Part shown: positions 37,790 through 49,100 of the stretch, in pieces | Layout: each line of letters begins with the position of its first letter | Numbering within the stretch: position 1 is the first letter of the stretch | Source: Annona cherimola | Taxonomy: Eukaryota > Streptophyta > Magnoliopsida > Magnoliales > Annonaceae | Direction: 5' to 3' | Length of the DNA: 64,000 nucleotides | Assembly (NCBI GenBank): GCA_030490835.1 | Contig: CM059973.1 | Span: forward strand, 50,410,008 to 50,474,007 | Translations under genes and position numbers: made by a program | Notes under the pieces: model-generated | Database searches by the model: none | The model's input: only the letters and a program-made list of their open reading frames with translations | What the model was told of the DNA's origin: nothing

Positions 37790-38710
37790 CCTCATGGATT
37801 CTCCTTCTTGGATGCTAGAGCTTCCAATAACAATCTAGGTAAGCTGAACTTGACCCGATTTGCCACTTTCCATAAAATTTCTGCCTCTTGGGGATTCAGT
37901 TGATTTCGGCCTCCTCTCTTAGGATAAATACAGTGTTCAATTAGGAGCCTGAGAACCCGTGGTCTGGGGGATAGATCCATGTAGTGAAGAAACTTTATTC
38001 CTAGATGGTACTTGTTGCTATTAGTCAATTGGTTGTACATCTGTGTGAGTGACAACTCATCTGGAATCCTTTCATTTTCTTCAGGGACCTCCAAAATATT
38101 TGCAATCCGATGAATTTCATTGTTCCTGCATGTAGAACTTCCTATTCTCAAATTTATTTCAGTCCCCTTGACATATGTGCTATAATACTCGTGATCTCAT
38201 AGATAGTAGAATAATCTTGTTAGAGAAGAGTATATCCGAACATCTGCCTTTAACAGGCTAGTCCAACCTCAGAAATTCAGCAACTCTTCAATCTCAAACT
38301 CATAATCACTGAGAAATTTAAAATCTATTATCTTGGGAATGAAAATCTTACACTCATAAAAATGCTGATAGAACTGACTATGTTGCCTATCGGTTCTAAA
38401 GTAGGTAGTGGGCATTTTTAGAACTTGCCCCTTCTGCGTCGGCGTCCCTTGCTTGTTTCCAGCTGATTCCGTGCCACTGCTCGAATCTGTAGAGGAATCC
38501 TCATGTCGGAGGTGCAGATGTAGATGAATTTTCTTCCCAGAACTGCACTTGGCGTCCTGCGGATGCAGTAGCTTCTTCCCAAACCCGTTTAGATGACGTT
38601 CGTTGACATCGGGGCACCCCCTCGCCAGTGTTGGACTGGGATGGCCTCAAAATTGGAAGTTTACCTGGTTTTGATACGGCTTTGGGTGCCATTGATTTGG
38701 GTGGTAGCAA
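37790..38710 (-). pseudogene. Extra ORF region of Copia-2 (plant transposon-protein-like)
   Basis: Between the end of RNase H and the 3' LTR, in sense with pol. A start near 38691 (MAPKAVSKPGK, Ser/Pro-rich, VQFWEENSS) leads into a frame-broken body. That body contains a GWTSLLKADVRIY-like segment near 38225-38270. It then runs into an intact 119-codon stretch at 37792-38151 (RIANILEVPEENERIPDEL, HYMDLSPRPRVLRLLIEHCIYP, AEILWKVANRVKFSLPRLLLEAL). This layout resembles the putative plant transposon protein domain found in large plant retrotransposons. Copia-1 has only about 290 bp here and lacks it. The position is that of env-like genes in SIRE-type elements; function unknown. Confidence 0.55.
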
Positions 38711-38734
38711 TGGATTTGGGGATTTTGATGGAGG

Positions 38735-38993
38735 TTGTGAGAGAGAGAGAGTGCGCTAGAGAGGAAATGAGAGAGAGGGAGAAAACGAGAGAGAACCAGA
38801 GAAAGAAGAGGAAATGAGCAATGGTGAAAGCGAGAGAGAGACAGGGAGAGAGCGAGAGCGAGACAGGGAGCAAGAGAGAGAGACGGGTAGTGAGTTGCTG
38901 CGGAAATGGTGAGAGCGAGAAAGAAAAACGGCGCAAAGGAAAATGAAGAAGAAGGAAGAAGAGAAAGGAAGAAGAAGAGGAAGAGAAAAAGGG
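38735..38993. repeat. GA-rich microsatellite tract
   Basis: About 260 bp of gagaga / gaaaga / gaagaa sequence directly upstream (in element sense) of the extra ORF start. It creates low-complexity Ser/Leu/Phe ORFs on the minus strand that are not genes. Confidence 0.85.
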
Positions 38994-39009
38994 GGTCGCA
39001 TGTGGGAAA

Positions 39010-39150
39010 GCAAAGCGTTGGGCACTAGAGTCAACTTGCCCTAACCGAAGTCGACTTCGCCCTTGCGGAGTCGACTTCGCCCTGTCCAAAGTCGACTTAG
39101 CCTCTATGGAGTCGACTTGGGCAAATTGGAGTCGACTTGGTTCTATCGAC
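39010..39150. repeat. Internal GTCGACTT array of Copia-2
   Basis: Repeated GTCGACTT and 'tcgacttcgccct' motifs like those of the LTR arrays, but inside the element between RNase H and the extra ORF, not in an LTR. Confidence 0.75.
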
Positions 39151-39194
39151 TTGGTTTCTTTGTTCTTTCTAATTTGCTCCCCCTATCATATTGT

Positions 39195-42100
39195 ACTCCT
39201 AATCAAACTCAATCATACCCGTATAATTTCTAATCTTGTAAAATGGTTCCTTTGCTAATGGTTTGGTGAAAATGTCAGCAATTTGGTCCTCAGTTTTAAC
39301 ATATTCTAGGCAAATATCATGATTTTCAACATGTTCATGAATGAAATGATGTCTTACATCTATATGCTTTGTTGTAAAATGCAACACAAAATTTTTAGTC
39401 AAATAAATAGCACTTGTATTATCACATTTAATTGGAATATCATGATAATCAATACCATAATCCTTAAGTTGTTGCTTCATCAAAAGTAGTTGGATGCAAC
39501 AACTCCCGATGGCTATGTATTCGGCTTTCGCGGTAGATAGAACAACACTAGTCTGTTTTCTTGAAAATCATGAAACCAACATGTTTTCAAGAAAGTGACA
39601 TGTTCCAGTAGTGCTTTTTCTACTCACTTTGTAACCGGCAAAATCCGTATCCGAGTAGCCAATTATATCAAATATTGACCCCTTTGGATACCATAATCCT
39701 AGATTGGTGGTTTTGATCAAATATTTGAAAATTCTTTTTACAGCTATTAGATGTGATTCTTTTGGACATGATTGGAATATTGAACATATGCAAACACTAA
39801 ACAAAATATCCGGTCTTGAAGCAGTTAAATACAATAAAAAACCTATCATGCTTTTATATAGTTTTTGTTCAATAGATTTACCTTTTTTATCCTTGTCAAT
39901 CTTGATGGTTGAACTCATTGGCGTGTTTGCACTTTACTGTTTTGCATTCCGAATTTCTTCAACATCTCTTTGACGTATTTGGACTAATTTATAAAGATCT
40001 CTTCCGCTAGTTGCTTAATTTGCAGTCCAAGGAAAAAGTTCAATTCTCCCATCATGCTCATTTCAAATTCACTCTGCATAATCTCAGAAAATTCTTAGCA
40101 TAGAGTTTTATTAGTAGCACCAAATATTATATCATCGATATAAATTTGAACAATTAAAATATTTTTGTCCTTATACTTAATGAATAATGTTGTATCAACT
40201 TTTCATCTTTGAAAGTTATGATCAATGAAAAATTTGTTTAACCTTTCATACCAAGCTCGTGGAGCTTGTTTGAGTCCATATAAAGTTTTGATTAATTTGA
40301 AAACATATTTCGATTGATCCTTTTCTTCAAATCTAGGAGGTTGTTCAACATATACTTCCTCATTTAAGTATCCAATCAAAAATGCATTTTTCACATCTAT
40401 TTGAAGTAATTTAAAATCCATGTGAGAAGCAAAGGCTAGTAGGATACGTATGGCTTCTAATCTAGCCACAGGAGCATAGGATTCTTCAAAATCAATTCTC
40501 TCTTCTTGGGAATATCCTTTGGCTACCAATCTGACCTTGTTTTTAACCACAAGCCCACTTTCATTTAATTTGTTCCTAAAAACTCATTTGGTACCAATAA
40601 CTGTGCAATCCTTGGGTCTAAGAACTAGGTGTCATATAATATTTTTTTTAAAATTGATTTAGCTCTTCTTGCATTGCAATAATCCAGTTTTCATCACTAA
40701 GAGCTTGATCAATAGAAGTTGGTTCAATTTTCGACACAAAAGTAAATTCTCCACAAATATTGTGTCTTAACTTTCTAGTTTTTATTCCTTCATAGATATT
40801 ACCAATAACTTGCTCAATTGGATGGTCATTTTTTAATTTCAAATCAGTTAGAGGTTTATAAGAATTGTTACCTTAACTTACCCTTTCCTCCGTAGAATTC
40901 TCTTGCTTTGCTTCTGCTTCTCCATATTGTTCTAGTTGTTCCACCTTTGGGTTCCTTGACGCCTCATCTGCATCACTCAACTCATCCTCCTTTTTCAGAT
41001 TTTGGTTAAATTCATCAAATACAACATATATTGATTATTCTACTATTTGATTTTTCTTGTTAAAGACTTTGTATGCTTTGCAATTTGATGAATAACCAAG
41101 GAATATCGCCTCATCATTTTTGGCATCTAATTTTCCGAAGTTAGTTTTTTCATTATTCAACACATAGCACGTACATCCAAAAGTATGAAAATGTGATATG
41201 TTTGGTTTTTTTCCTTTCCATAGTTCATATGGGGTCTTTTTCAATATAGCTCTTATGGTAACACAGTTTAATACATGGCATGCTATATCTACAGCTCCAC
41301 CCCAAACTCTTTTGGACGATTTGCTCTCATTTAACATAGTTCTAGTCATCTCTTGTATTGCCCTGTTTTTTCTTTCAACTACCCTATTTTATTGGGGAGT
41401 TTTTGGTGCAGAAAATGTATGGTGAATTCCTTTCTCATTGCAAAATTCTATAAATTATTTATTTTCAAATTCACCACTATGATCACTTCTAATGGAAATA
41501 ATTGTATTCTGTTTTCATTTTGAACCAAATTTGAAAACATGACAAACATAGAGAATGCTTCATCTTTGCTAGCTAAGAGAATTATTCATGTAAATCTTGA
41601 AAAATCATCAACTATTACAAATATATACTTTTCCCACCAAGAGTTAAAGTGTCTGATGGCCCGTAAAGATCCATATGTAATAGTTCAAGTGGCCTAGTTA
41701 TTGAAATTTCTTTTTTGGTGGAAAATGACATCTTGGGTTACTTGAATAGTTGACAAACTTTACAAATTTTATCTTTATCATATTTAAGCTTTGGTAACCC
41801 TTTCACTAGGCTCTTTTTCCGCAGGGTTTTAATATTTGACATGTTTATATATCCAAGCCTTTTATGCCATATCCATGAATCATTTTCGATGACTATTAGA
41901 CATTTTTCATCGAGTTTATCAAGACAAACCAAATATACATTTTCATGTCTTTTGCCACTAAAGACTATGTGATCATCATCAAATACATTGCATATAGAAG
42001 ATTCAAATACAACTTTGTAACCTTTATCACACAATTGGCTAATGCTCGTTAAGTTGTGTTTGCGTCCTTCAACAAATAGTACATCCTTAATACATGCATT

Positions 42101-42295
42101 TGAATTTTCATAAGTATTTCCTTTATCTTTAATTATACCTTTTTCGTTGTTCCCAAATACAACCGTTCCTTCACTACACGGTTTGATCTTGTAGAACAAT
42201 CCTCTTTCTCCCGTCGTATGTCTTGAGCAGCCACTATCCATAAACCACATGTTGTTAGCCTTTGCTTTAAGACATACCTGCAAAAATAAAGTCAT
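39195..42295 (-). pseudogene. Copia-2 pol, frame-broken
   Basis: Protease WFMDSGCSRHTTG near 42230-42265; pre-integrase WHKRLGYI..CKVCQLFK to 41738; integrase end and linker (LGYSSN block) 41035-41349; RT from about 40550 with [19 protein letters not shown] and a YIDDIIFGA motif near 40130; RNase H 39568-39918; terminal block HEHVENHDICLEYVKTEDQIADIFTKPLAKE in 39199-39483. Several stops and shifts. It retains the ILLAF residues deleted from Copia-1 near 18730, which shows that lesion is private to Copia-1. Confidence 0.85.
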
Positions 42296-43023
42296 GTGCA
42301 GCCTATCTTTTTGGTATCCAATTTATGGGTCCATTTAGTTTAGTTAGTCATTGGAATCTACATTGTTCTATCTTAGAAAACATAAACCAATGTTCGTTGG
42401 TATCCAAACCAGTTTTGCACCAAGGTTATACAATTTTCTTACTTTGCATTGATATACCTTGTGTCCTATCTTGTTGCAAAAGTTACAAGCTCCCGAAAGT
42501 CTTGGAGTGGGAATCCATGTAGTAGATGGTTCCTAAATTGGTCTTTTGGTCCAAGCAACATGATTCATTTTTGGTTTAGTATAAATGAGTTTTGCTTAGT
42601 TTTTAAATATCCTTGGAGCATTAGACTTGCTACATTTTCCTTTCTCAAATGTAGAGTACCTAAGTCCTCTTTTGTTGTTTTGGGCGGTCATATTTAGAAA
42701 TATTTTGACATTTTCTCCTGGATTAAAGAACTTAGCAAGTGATTCATTTAATAATTCAATTTCTTTCTTTAGTCTTTCCACCTCACTTGTCAAAGTATTC
42801 TTTTCATTGGTTAAGTGGTCAACTTTTTATGCAAGTTTTTCATTCATAATAATTATTGAATCACATTGTCTTTTCTTTATTATGAATTTGTTTCCTAACT
42901 TCTTTATTTCCTCATATAATGAATTATATGCTTGTTGTAGTTCTTCTAATTCAGCACATTTGAGACATTCATTTGTGGATTTGTGGAAGAAAAAATAAAA
43001 TGAATTTTTAGTTTAGAGGTTAC

Positions 43024-44956
43024 TGTTGGTCCCGAGTTGATGGCTAAACCCAAGAGGGGAGGGGTGAATTGGGTTCTTTAAAAAATTCTTTGGTAAATTA
43101 AAATCTTAACCCCTTGAAAGATTAATCCCCTTTTGAAAGCAAATAGAGAGCAATTAAGATGAAGCAGTAAAAGGAAGCAGAAGACAAGATTTATAGTGGT
43201 TCGGGCAAACCTTCCCTACTCCACTCTTCCAAGCTCACACTCCGTTGTGACTTGGGTTCCACTATGTATTCCTCGAATACACTTAGAGTCTCCGCTCTCT
43301 TCTAGATTCAAGCTCTAGGGGGCATATACAACTTAGAGCCTATGCTCTCTTCTAGATTCCAGCTCTATGGGGCATAAACAACTTAGAGCCTATGCTCTCT
43401 TTTAAATTCCAGCTCTAGGGGGCATAAACAACACACTGCACAAGTAGGTGATGAGTCACACTCCAATCACACTACTTTGCATACACTTGATCTTAGCTAC
43501 CCAAGCTAAATCAAGGTTAATACAACAAGACTTTGAAATAAGAAAAACTACACTTTACATAGATGTGTAGGCAGGTTGAGCTCGAGGAAGAAATTAGAAG
43601 CAGCTTGGATGAGTATCGATGAAGCAGCTTGCAACTTGAAGTTCTTTCTTCCTTTGAAAGTATATGGACCACTCAAAAATGGAGAAAATCAAATGGGAAA
43701 CCTTTCTTGCACTTATTTTCTCTCTTTGGACTTTGTAGAGTATATGGCAATGTATTGTAGTGTCTTGTATATCCTTTCACGTTCATTTGAGGGTCCTTTT
43801 ATAGAATGAGGAAAATATGAACGTTGTAGAGGTGGTTGGCGCGCAATAAATGAACTCCAACATTCAAAAATTTGAACGTTATTCTCCAAGTCTAAGATGA
43901 AGTCGACTTGGCCTGCGACTTGGCTTCCAAGTCGCACATGGAGTCGACCTGGCCTGCGACTTGGGTTCTTCAGATTTCCAAGTCTGAGACTTGGGTCGAC
44001 TTGGCCTTAGACTTCAACTCAAGTCGATCCTGGAGTCGACTTGGGTTGCGACTTGACTTGGTCTTCGCCAATAATGCCTTGATCCTCATTTGATTTTGCT
44101 TCTAGCTTGCTTGGCTTTCTTCCTTTAGTCCTTTTAATTGTCAAGTGGCTCCTCATACTTGTAGATCTTGTGATTTAAGAAGAGCTTGACCTTGATCCAT
44201 CTTGGATTTGCTTGAACCTTGTAGAACTTAGGAGAGCTTGAGTCCTTGCATGATATATTCATGCACCTTGCTTGCTTTGGAGTCGTTTGATCTTCATATC
44301 TTGAATATATCTTCATTTGGAAGCAAGCTTGAAAATTTGCCTTGGACTTGATAGACTTGATTTGAACTTGAACTTGAATCCTTACCTTGAATCTCAAGAA
44401 TACTCAAGTTAATCTTGAACATGGACTTTGCATATTACTTGAATTTGAGAAAGTCCAAATAGATTCTTGGAATGAGCTTGGGAATGCATCTTTCAAGTCT
44501 GAACTTCTCAAGTCGAAGGTGGAGTCGACCTTGTCTGCGACTTTGCCCAAGTCGCACCTGGAGTCGACTTGGCCTGCGACTTGGGCAGCTTTGTGCCCCA
44601 AAATCAGGTCTGGACAGTTTTTCTCGACTGAAGTCGATAGTGAGGTCGACTTCGTTTGCGACTTGGCTTCCCAAGTCGCAAGTGGAGTCGACTTAGCCTG
44701 CGACTTCACCTGCTATTCTTCCAGTTTTGATTTTGCCTTTGAAGTTCTGTTTCAAGTTGATAATGGAGTCGACTTTGGGATCGACTTCACCCTAAGTCGA
44801 AGTCCAAGTCGACTTGGGGATCGACTTGACTATTTCAGTTCCTTAAAATATTTGGCAAACTCATTAGTATACTTGATATACTCAAATTAGTCTTTGTTAA
44901 TCATCAAAACTCATGCTTTGGTCAATTGTGTTTTGTTTTGAACATTGTCTCCAACA
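43024..44956 (-). mobile_element. Solo LTR of the Copia-1 family, perfect GTTAC TSD
   Basis: 1933 bp from TGTTGGTCCC to CCAACA, flanked by GTTAC at 43019-43023 and 44957-44961, inserted in Copia-2 gag. It contains three tandem 50 bp units (43281-43430) and two hairpin arrays (about 43891-44060, 44511-44832). It is longer than the Copia-1 LTR and is closest to the LTR at 62538. Confidence 0.92.
43281..43430. repeat. Three tandem 50 bp units in the solo LTR
   Basis: Units start with 'acttagag' at 43281, 43331 and 43381 and contain 'gctctcttctagattc.agctcta.gggggcat'. Copia-1 and Copia-2 LTRs have one unit; the LTR at the right edge has four. Confidence 0.9.
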
Positions 44957-45938
44957 GTTACCTCTTCACTGCTTATGCAATTTGTTGAGGTGGTTTGTTA
45001 CTCCAAAATTTCTGTTGTAACGAGAAAAAGGTTGGTATCTTCCTCCATTGTAGTCATGTAGTAAATTTTTGCACAATTTGTAGCCTTATTATCTTCATTT
45101 GATGAGCAACAAGTTGTGGATATCTCTCATTGACGCACATCCCTCTTCCTTTAGCTTTTTGGAATTTTCTGTTTTTGCCTCGGTCATTCTTTTCTTGTCG
45201 TTCTCGTCTTGTTCTCCTTGGGTGTGGGACATTGGGCTTGCATATGCCCCATTCCTCTACACCGGTAGCACTTTATTGCTTCCTTCTTTTTCTCCTTCAA
45301 ATTTCTTTCTTTGAAACTCTTGAAGTAATTTCCTTTTCTCACAAACTTTCTGAATCTTCTCGTGAGTAGAGCAATCTTTTCATCGTTGTTTTGAGAAGAT
45401 GAGGTGGACTCATCTGAAATTTGTGCGGCCTTCGAGGTGATTGCTCTTTTGCCTTTATGTTGTTCCTCGTTCTTCCTCTTTATCAACTCATGTGACATGA
45501 GTGAGCTGATAAGATTTTTAAGCCTTAGTGTGTTTAGGTCATTTGCTTCCTCAATGGTCGTGATCTTAGGAGTCCACGATTCGGGTAGCGCTCTTAAAAT
45601 CTTCATAACCTACTCAGATTCAGAAATAGCTTTCCTAGACCTTCTAGAGCATTCGTAATTTTTGAGAATCTAGCAAACATTTCAGAAATATTTTCCGTCT
45701 CAAGCATTTTAAAACTTTTTAGCTCTCCAATCATAATATTTTTCGTCTCATAAATAGATGTTAGTATATCCTATATTTATTTGGCTGTTTGGCAAGAGGA
45801 TACCCTATCACATTCAGACGTCGTTAAAGCACAAAAGAGGGAATTCATGGCTTTGACGTTGCTTTTAACGGTCCTAACCTCCTCCTCAGACCATTTGGAG
45901 GCTCTTTCATCAATAGGTAGTACAACACCATCTTGGAT

Positions 45939-46154
45939 AGGCCCGGAAAAAAACGGCGGGCTGCGAGTTGGAACCCAGCCTTGCCTAAAACCCTAAATCC
46001 TGGTCCCGCCTTCACCTTCCTAACGGCTGGAAACGGCTGCTGCTGCTCTCTTGCTTCTTCTTCTTCTCACTGATCGAGATTCATAGCAACGAGCAGGAAC
46101 AGGCAGCAGACGCTGCTTGGAACAATCCATATCAAAGGGAATCAAACAAAACAG
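45939..46154 (+). promoter_or_regulatory. BOP1 proximal promoter and 5' UTR with telo-box
   Basis: The 216 bp between the truncated Copia-2 gag and the BOP1 start codon. It contains AAACCCTAA at 45988-45996, the plant telo-box common in promoters of ribosomal-protein and ribosome-assembly genes. It also has a pyrimidine-rich run at about 46039-46070 (tgctgctgctctcttgcttcttcttcttctcac). No clear TATA box. GC content jumps relative to the transposon to its left. The transcription start is not determinable. Confidence 0.6.
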
Positions 46155-49100
46155 ATGAGGTTTTCGCGACGGGAAGCTTCTCGTTCCAAGGGAGAGGGCG
46201 AGGGGGCGTCGGAGGAAAAAAAGAAGCAGGACAGCGGCAAGAGGAAGAAGACTCCCTCAGCTGAAAATCAAGCAGCAGAGCCCACCTATTCCTTTCCAGA
46301 GGTATGTTCAAACAGATACTGAAGGTCTTTCAAGTCCAATTGAATTATCCGAATACATTTCTGGCTATCCTGAATTTTTTTTTTTTTAGTATTGATTTGG
46401 TAGACGAAAAAATGAAGACAAAAAAGTGATTGGGTTGGTTTAGATGATAAAGCTAATTTTTTTTAATGGGAAATTTGTGTTATTGTTTGCTTGTGGCTGC
46501 TGCTGGAGCTTATGGGAACTGGAATTGGCTTCGATTTTGGATTGATGCCTTGTGATAAGTAGCAGAATTAGGCACCCTGGTATGTGCTGAAAAGTGATTT
46601 AACTGCCGGAAGGCAATGCTGAAAATGAAAAACGAGGAGAAAACCTCTGGTGCTTTGGCTTTTCCAGTGTGCTATATTGCTCCATTGAAAATGATCGAGA
46701 CCATGTGATTATCACTGTCAGTTAGCTGTGGGTGTTAGACGAGGCGACTTTGTTTTGGAAGAAACCTTATTTTTTTTTTTCCCCTTTTTTTACTTAAATT
46801 AGTAGAGGAAGATGAAAAAGTGTGCAATCCATCTGTATTAAAACCATCCATAATACATCACAATTCTCCACAACCTTAATGCTTTAAAACTATCAAACTC
46901 ACATATATAAATGAATGGGTTAAGCTTTCTTGATACAGAAAAAGAAAAAACAATAGGGAGCATGATGTGTCTCATCCTTTTCTGTCAATCATTAGTACTT
47001 TACAAATACAACATTAATTTTTTTTTATTTTTTTGGTACAAAGTTAAACCATTTGACTGGTTAGCTACCCATCCTAAGGAATAAACTTGGATGCTTTCTC
47101 TTTGTCTGCCTGTACAAGTTGATGTTCCTGTCTGAGGTTTGTTGGAATTCATTGTAGGAGTTTGTGGAAGATGGTGATGACCAAGATCTCTCTGAGGATG
47201 AATTAGATCCACAAGTTTCAGATGAAGATGATGAGGGAGATGAGACAGCAGAGGAGAATGAATCCTCAGAAGATGAGGTACATGGTAAATTTCTATTGTT
47301 TCAATTGATTTAGAATTTACCTTTTTTGTGAGAAATTCTTAATTTAAAGGTGATTGTCAACTGTCGTGTGTTTCTCTATATTGGTTAAGGGAAAAAAAAT
47401 ATTGCAGGGTTCAGAAAGAAATTATCTGGCTGAGGACCTGCATGAGGATTATGTCCAAGAAGATGAGGATGATGATATTGAAGAAAATGAAACAGTTGAA
47501 CAGAGTGATTCCTCAGAAGATGAGGTAATTACTATTGCTAGCTTTTTATTCTTTCTTTTTTTTTTTTCAAAATCCTCTTCAACTAGATTTATTTTTCGTC
47601 TGATATTAACTCTTACCTTTTTAGGTAGCTCCTCGGAATACAATTGGAGATGTACCACTGAAGTGGTATGAGGAGGAGGAGCACGTTGGGTATGACATTT
47701 CAGGGAAGAAGATAAAGAAGCAAGCTAGAAAGGACAAACTGGATTCATTTTTGGCAGGGGCTGATGATGCAAAAAACTGGTGAAATTTAGAACCTACCCT
47801 CATCCATCTCACACACACGCATACAGAAAACTGCTTAAAAAAGAAAAGAAAATAACGTGGATTCATCAGTATTTGATATATCTACATGTAATATATCAAC
47901 AAATGATAACTGAAGGGATTTCCAACTTGAAGTGGTTATGTTCGTTGATTGGGAAAGGGCTAAGCCTAAACTGGATTCATTTTTGGCAGGGGCTGATGAT
48001 GCAAAAAACTGGTGAGATTTAGAACCTACCCTCATCCATCTCACACACATACATACAGAAAACTGCTTGAAAAAAGAAAAGAAAATAACATGGATTCATC
48101 AGTATTTGAAATATCTACATGTCATATATCAACGAATGACAACTGAACGGATTTCCAACTTGAAGTGGTTATGTTTGTTGATTGGGAAAGGGCTAAACCT
48201 AAGCTCAATGCTATTTCTGGAACTGTGATGTACAAATCTACTCTAATTTTCTCCTCTCTGTTGATGAAAGTTTTGCCGACATTTGTAGGAAAGGGTAAAA
48301 AGGAGTCCTAAATGGCTGCTTTACGTTTGTTTAGATGAAAGTGCTATAGATGTACTTACAAAATTTCGAAATTCCTGAAATATTGTGCAACTAGTAGAAA
48401 AATAAGAGTTCCAAATGGCTGTTTTCTATTTGTTAGATGAAGTGGAGTTGTTGATGTACTTTTAAAGTTCTGAAGTCCTAGTAAAATTGTGTGACAAGAA
48501 AGGAAAAAAGGAATCCCAAATGGTTGTTCCCATTTGGTTAGATGAAATGGAAATATAGATGTACTTTCATAAGTTCCCAAATTCCTGAATCACTGAATTC
48601 CAATAAAACTGATGCAAAACATTTCATACATTTTGAGGCAATAAGTTCACTCAAAGAAGTACTTTTTTGTTCTTTTTTCAAATGAAAAGTTATTTACTGG
48701 TTCTTTTAAAAGCGTCTTTTCCCGTCTTTAAAACACAGGCGAAAGGTTTATGATGAATACAATGATGAAGAGGTGGAACTTACAAAAGAAGAGGCTAAAA
48801 TGATCCGTAGACTGCTGAAAGGGAAGGCCCCTCATTCTGATTTTGATCCATATGCGGTGTGTAACTGATTGCTTTCTCTCTTTCATCAATATGTTATGAG
48901 GGTCTTTTGCTGGGATTCTTCTTAATGGGTATCACCGTCCTTTGCCCATCAAGGAACTAACAAGTTTCATACTTTTTTCATGCAGCCTTATGTTGATTGG
49001 TTTGTTTGGGAAGACAAAAACCACCCTTTGTCAAATGCTCCTGAGCCAAAGAGACGATTTATTCCATCTAAATGGGAACATAAAAAGGTAATATGGATAA

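Larger units (their letters stand above)
35031..45938 (-). mobile_element. Copia-2: 5'-truncated element related to Copia-1
   Basis: A minus-strand element with a 3' LTR (35031-36688), a PPT (36689-36703), an env-position ORF region (about 37790-38710), pol (39195-42295) and gag (42300-45938, split by a solo LTR at 43024-44956). Gag stops abruptly at 45938, inside the conserved 'caccatcttggat' block; the first part of gag, the PBS and the 5' LTR are missing. From 45939 the sequence is the BOP1 upstream region. Protein-level similarity to Copia-1 is high, but this copy is more decayed. Confidence 0.85.
42300..45938 (-). pseudogene. Copia-2 gag, split by a solo LTR and 5'-truncated
   Basis: The N-terminal half is at 45184-45938 (read-through RRFRKFVRKGN, knuckle CYRCRGMGHMQAQC near 45240-45280). 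The C-terminal half, with a Lys/Glu/Asn coiled-coil-like stretch, is at 42596-43018, and the segment ending WIPKR-TAG is at 42303-42330. The 1.93 kb solo LTR at 43024-44956 separates the halves. The start codon and about the first 70 residues are missing at the truncated end. Confidence 0.8.

Noticed and set aside
38661..39089. Ser/Leu/Phe-rich minus-strand ORFs
   Set aside because: Produced by the GA-rich microsatellite and a hairpin-type array.
43281..43430. CRISPR-like direct repeats
   Set aside because: Contiguous 50 bp units with no unique spacers, inside an LTR of a plant genome.
47780..48022. 80-codon ORF in BOP1 intron 4
   Set aside because: Starts on the exon 4 donor and runs through the duplicated segment in a different frame; intronic by the exon chain.
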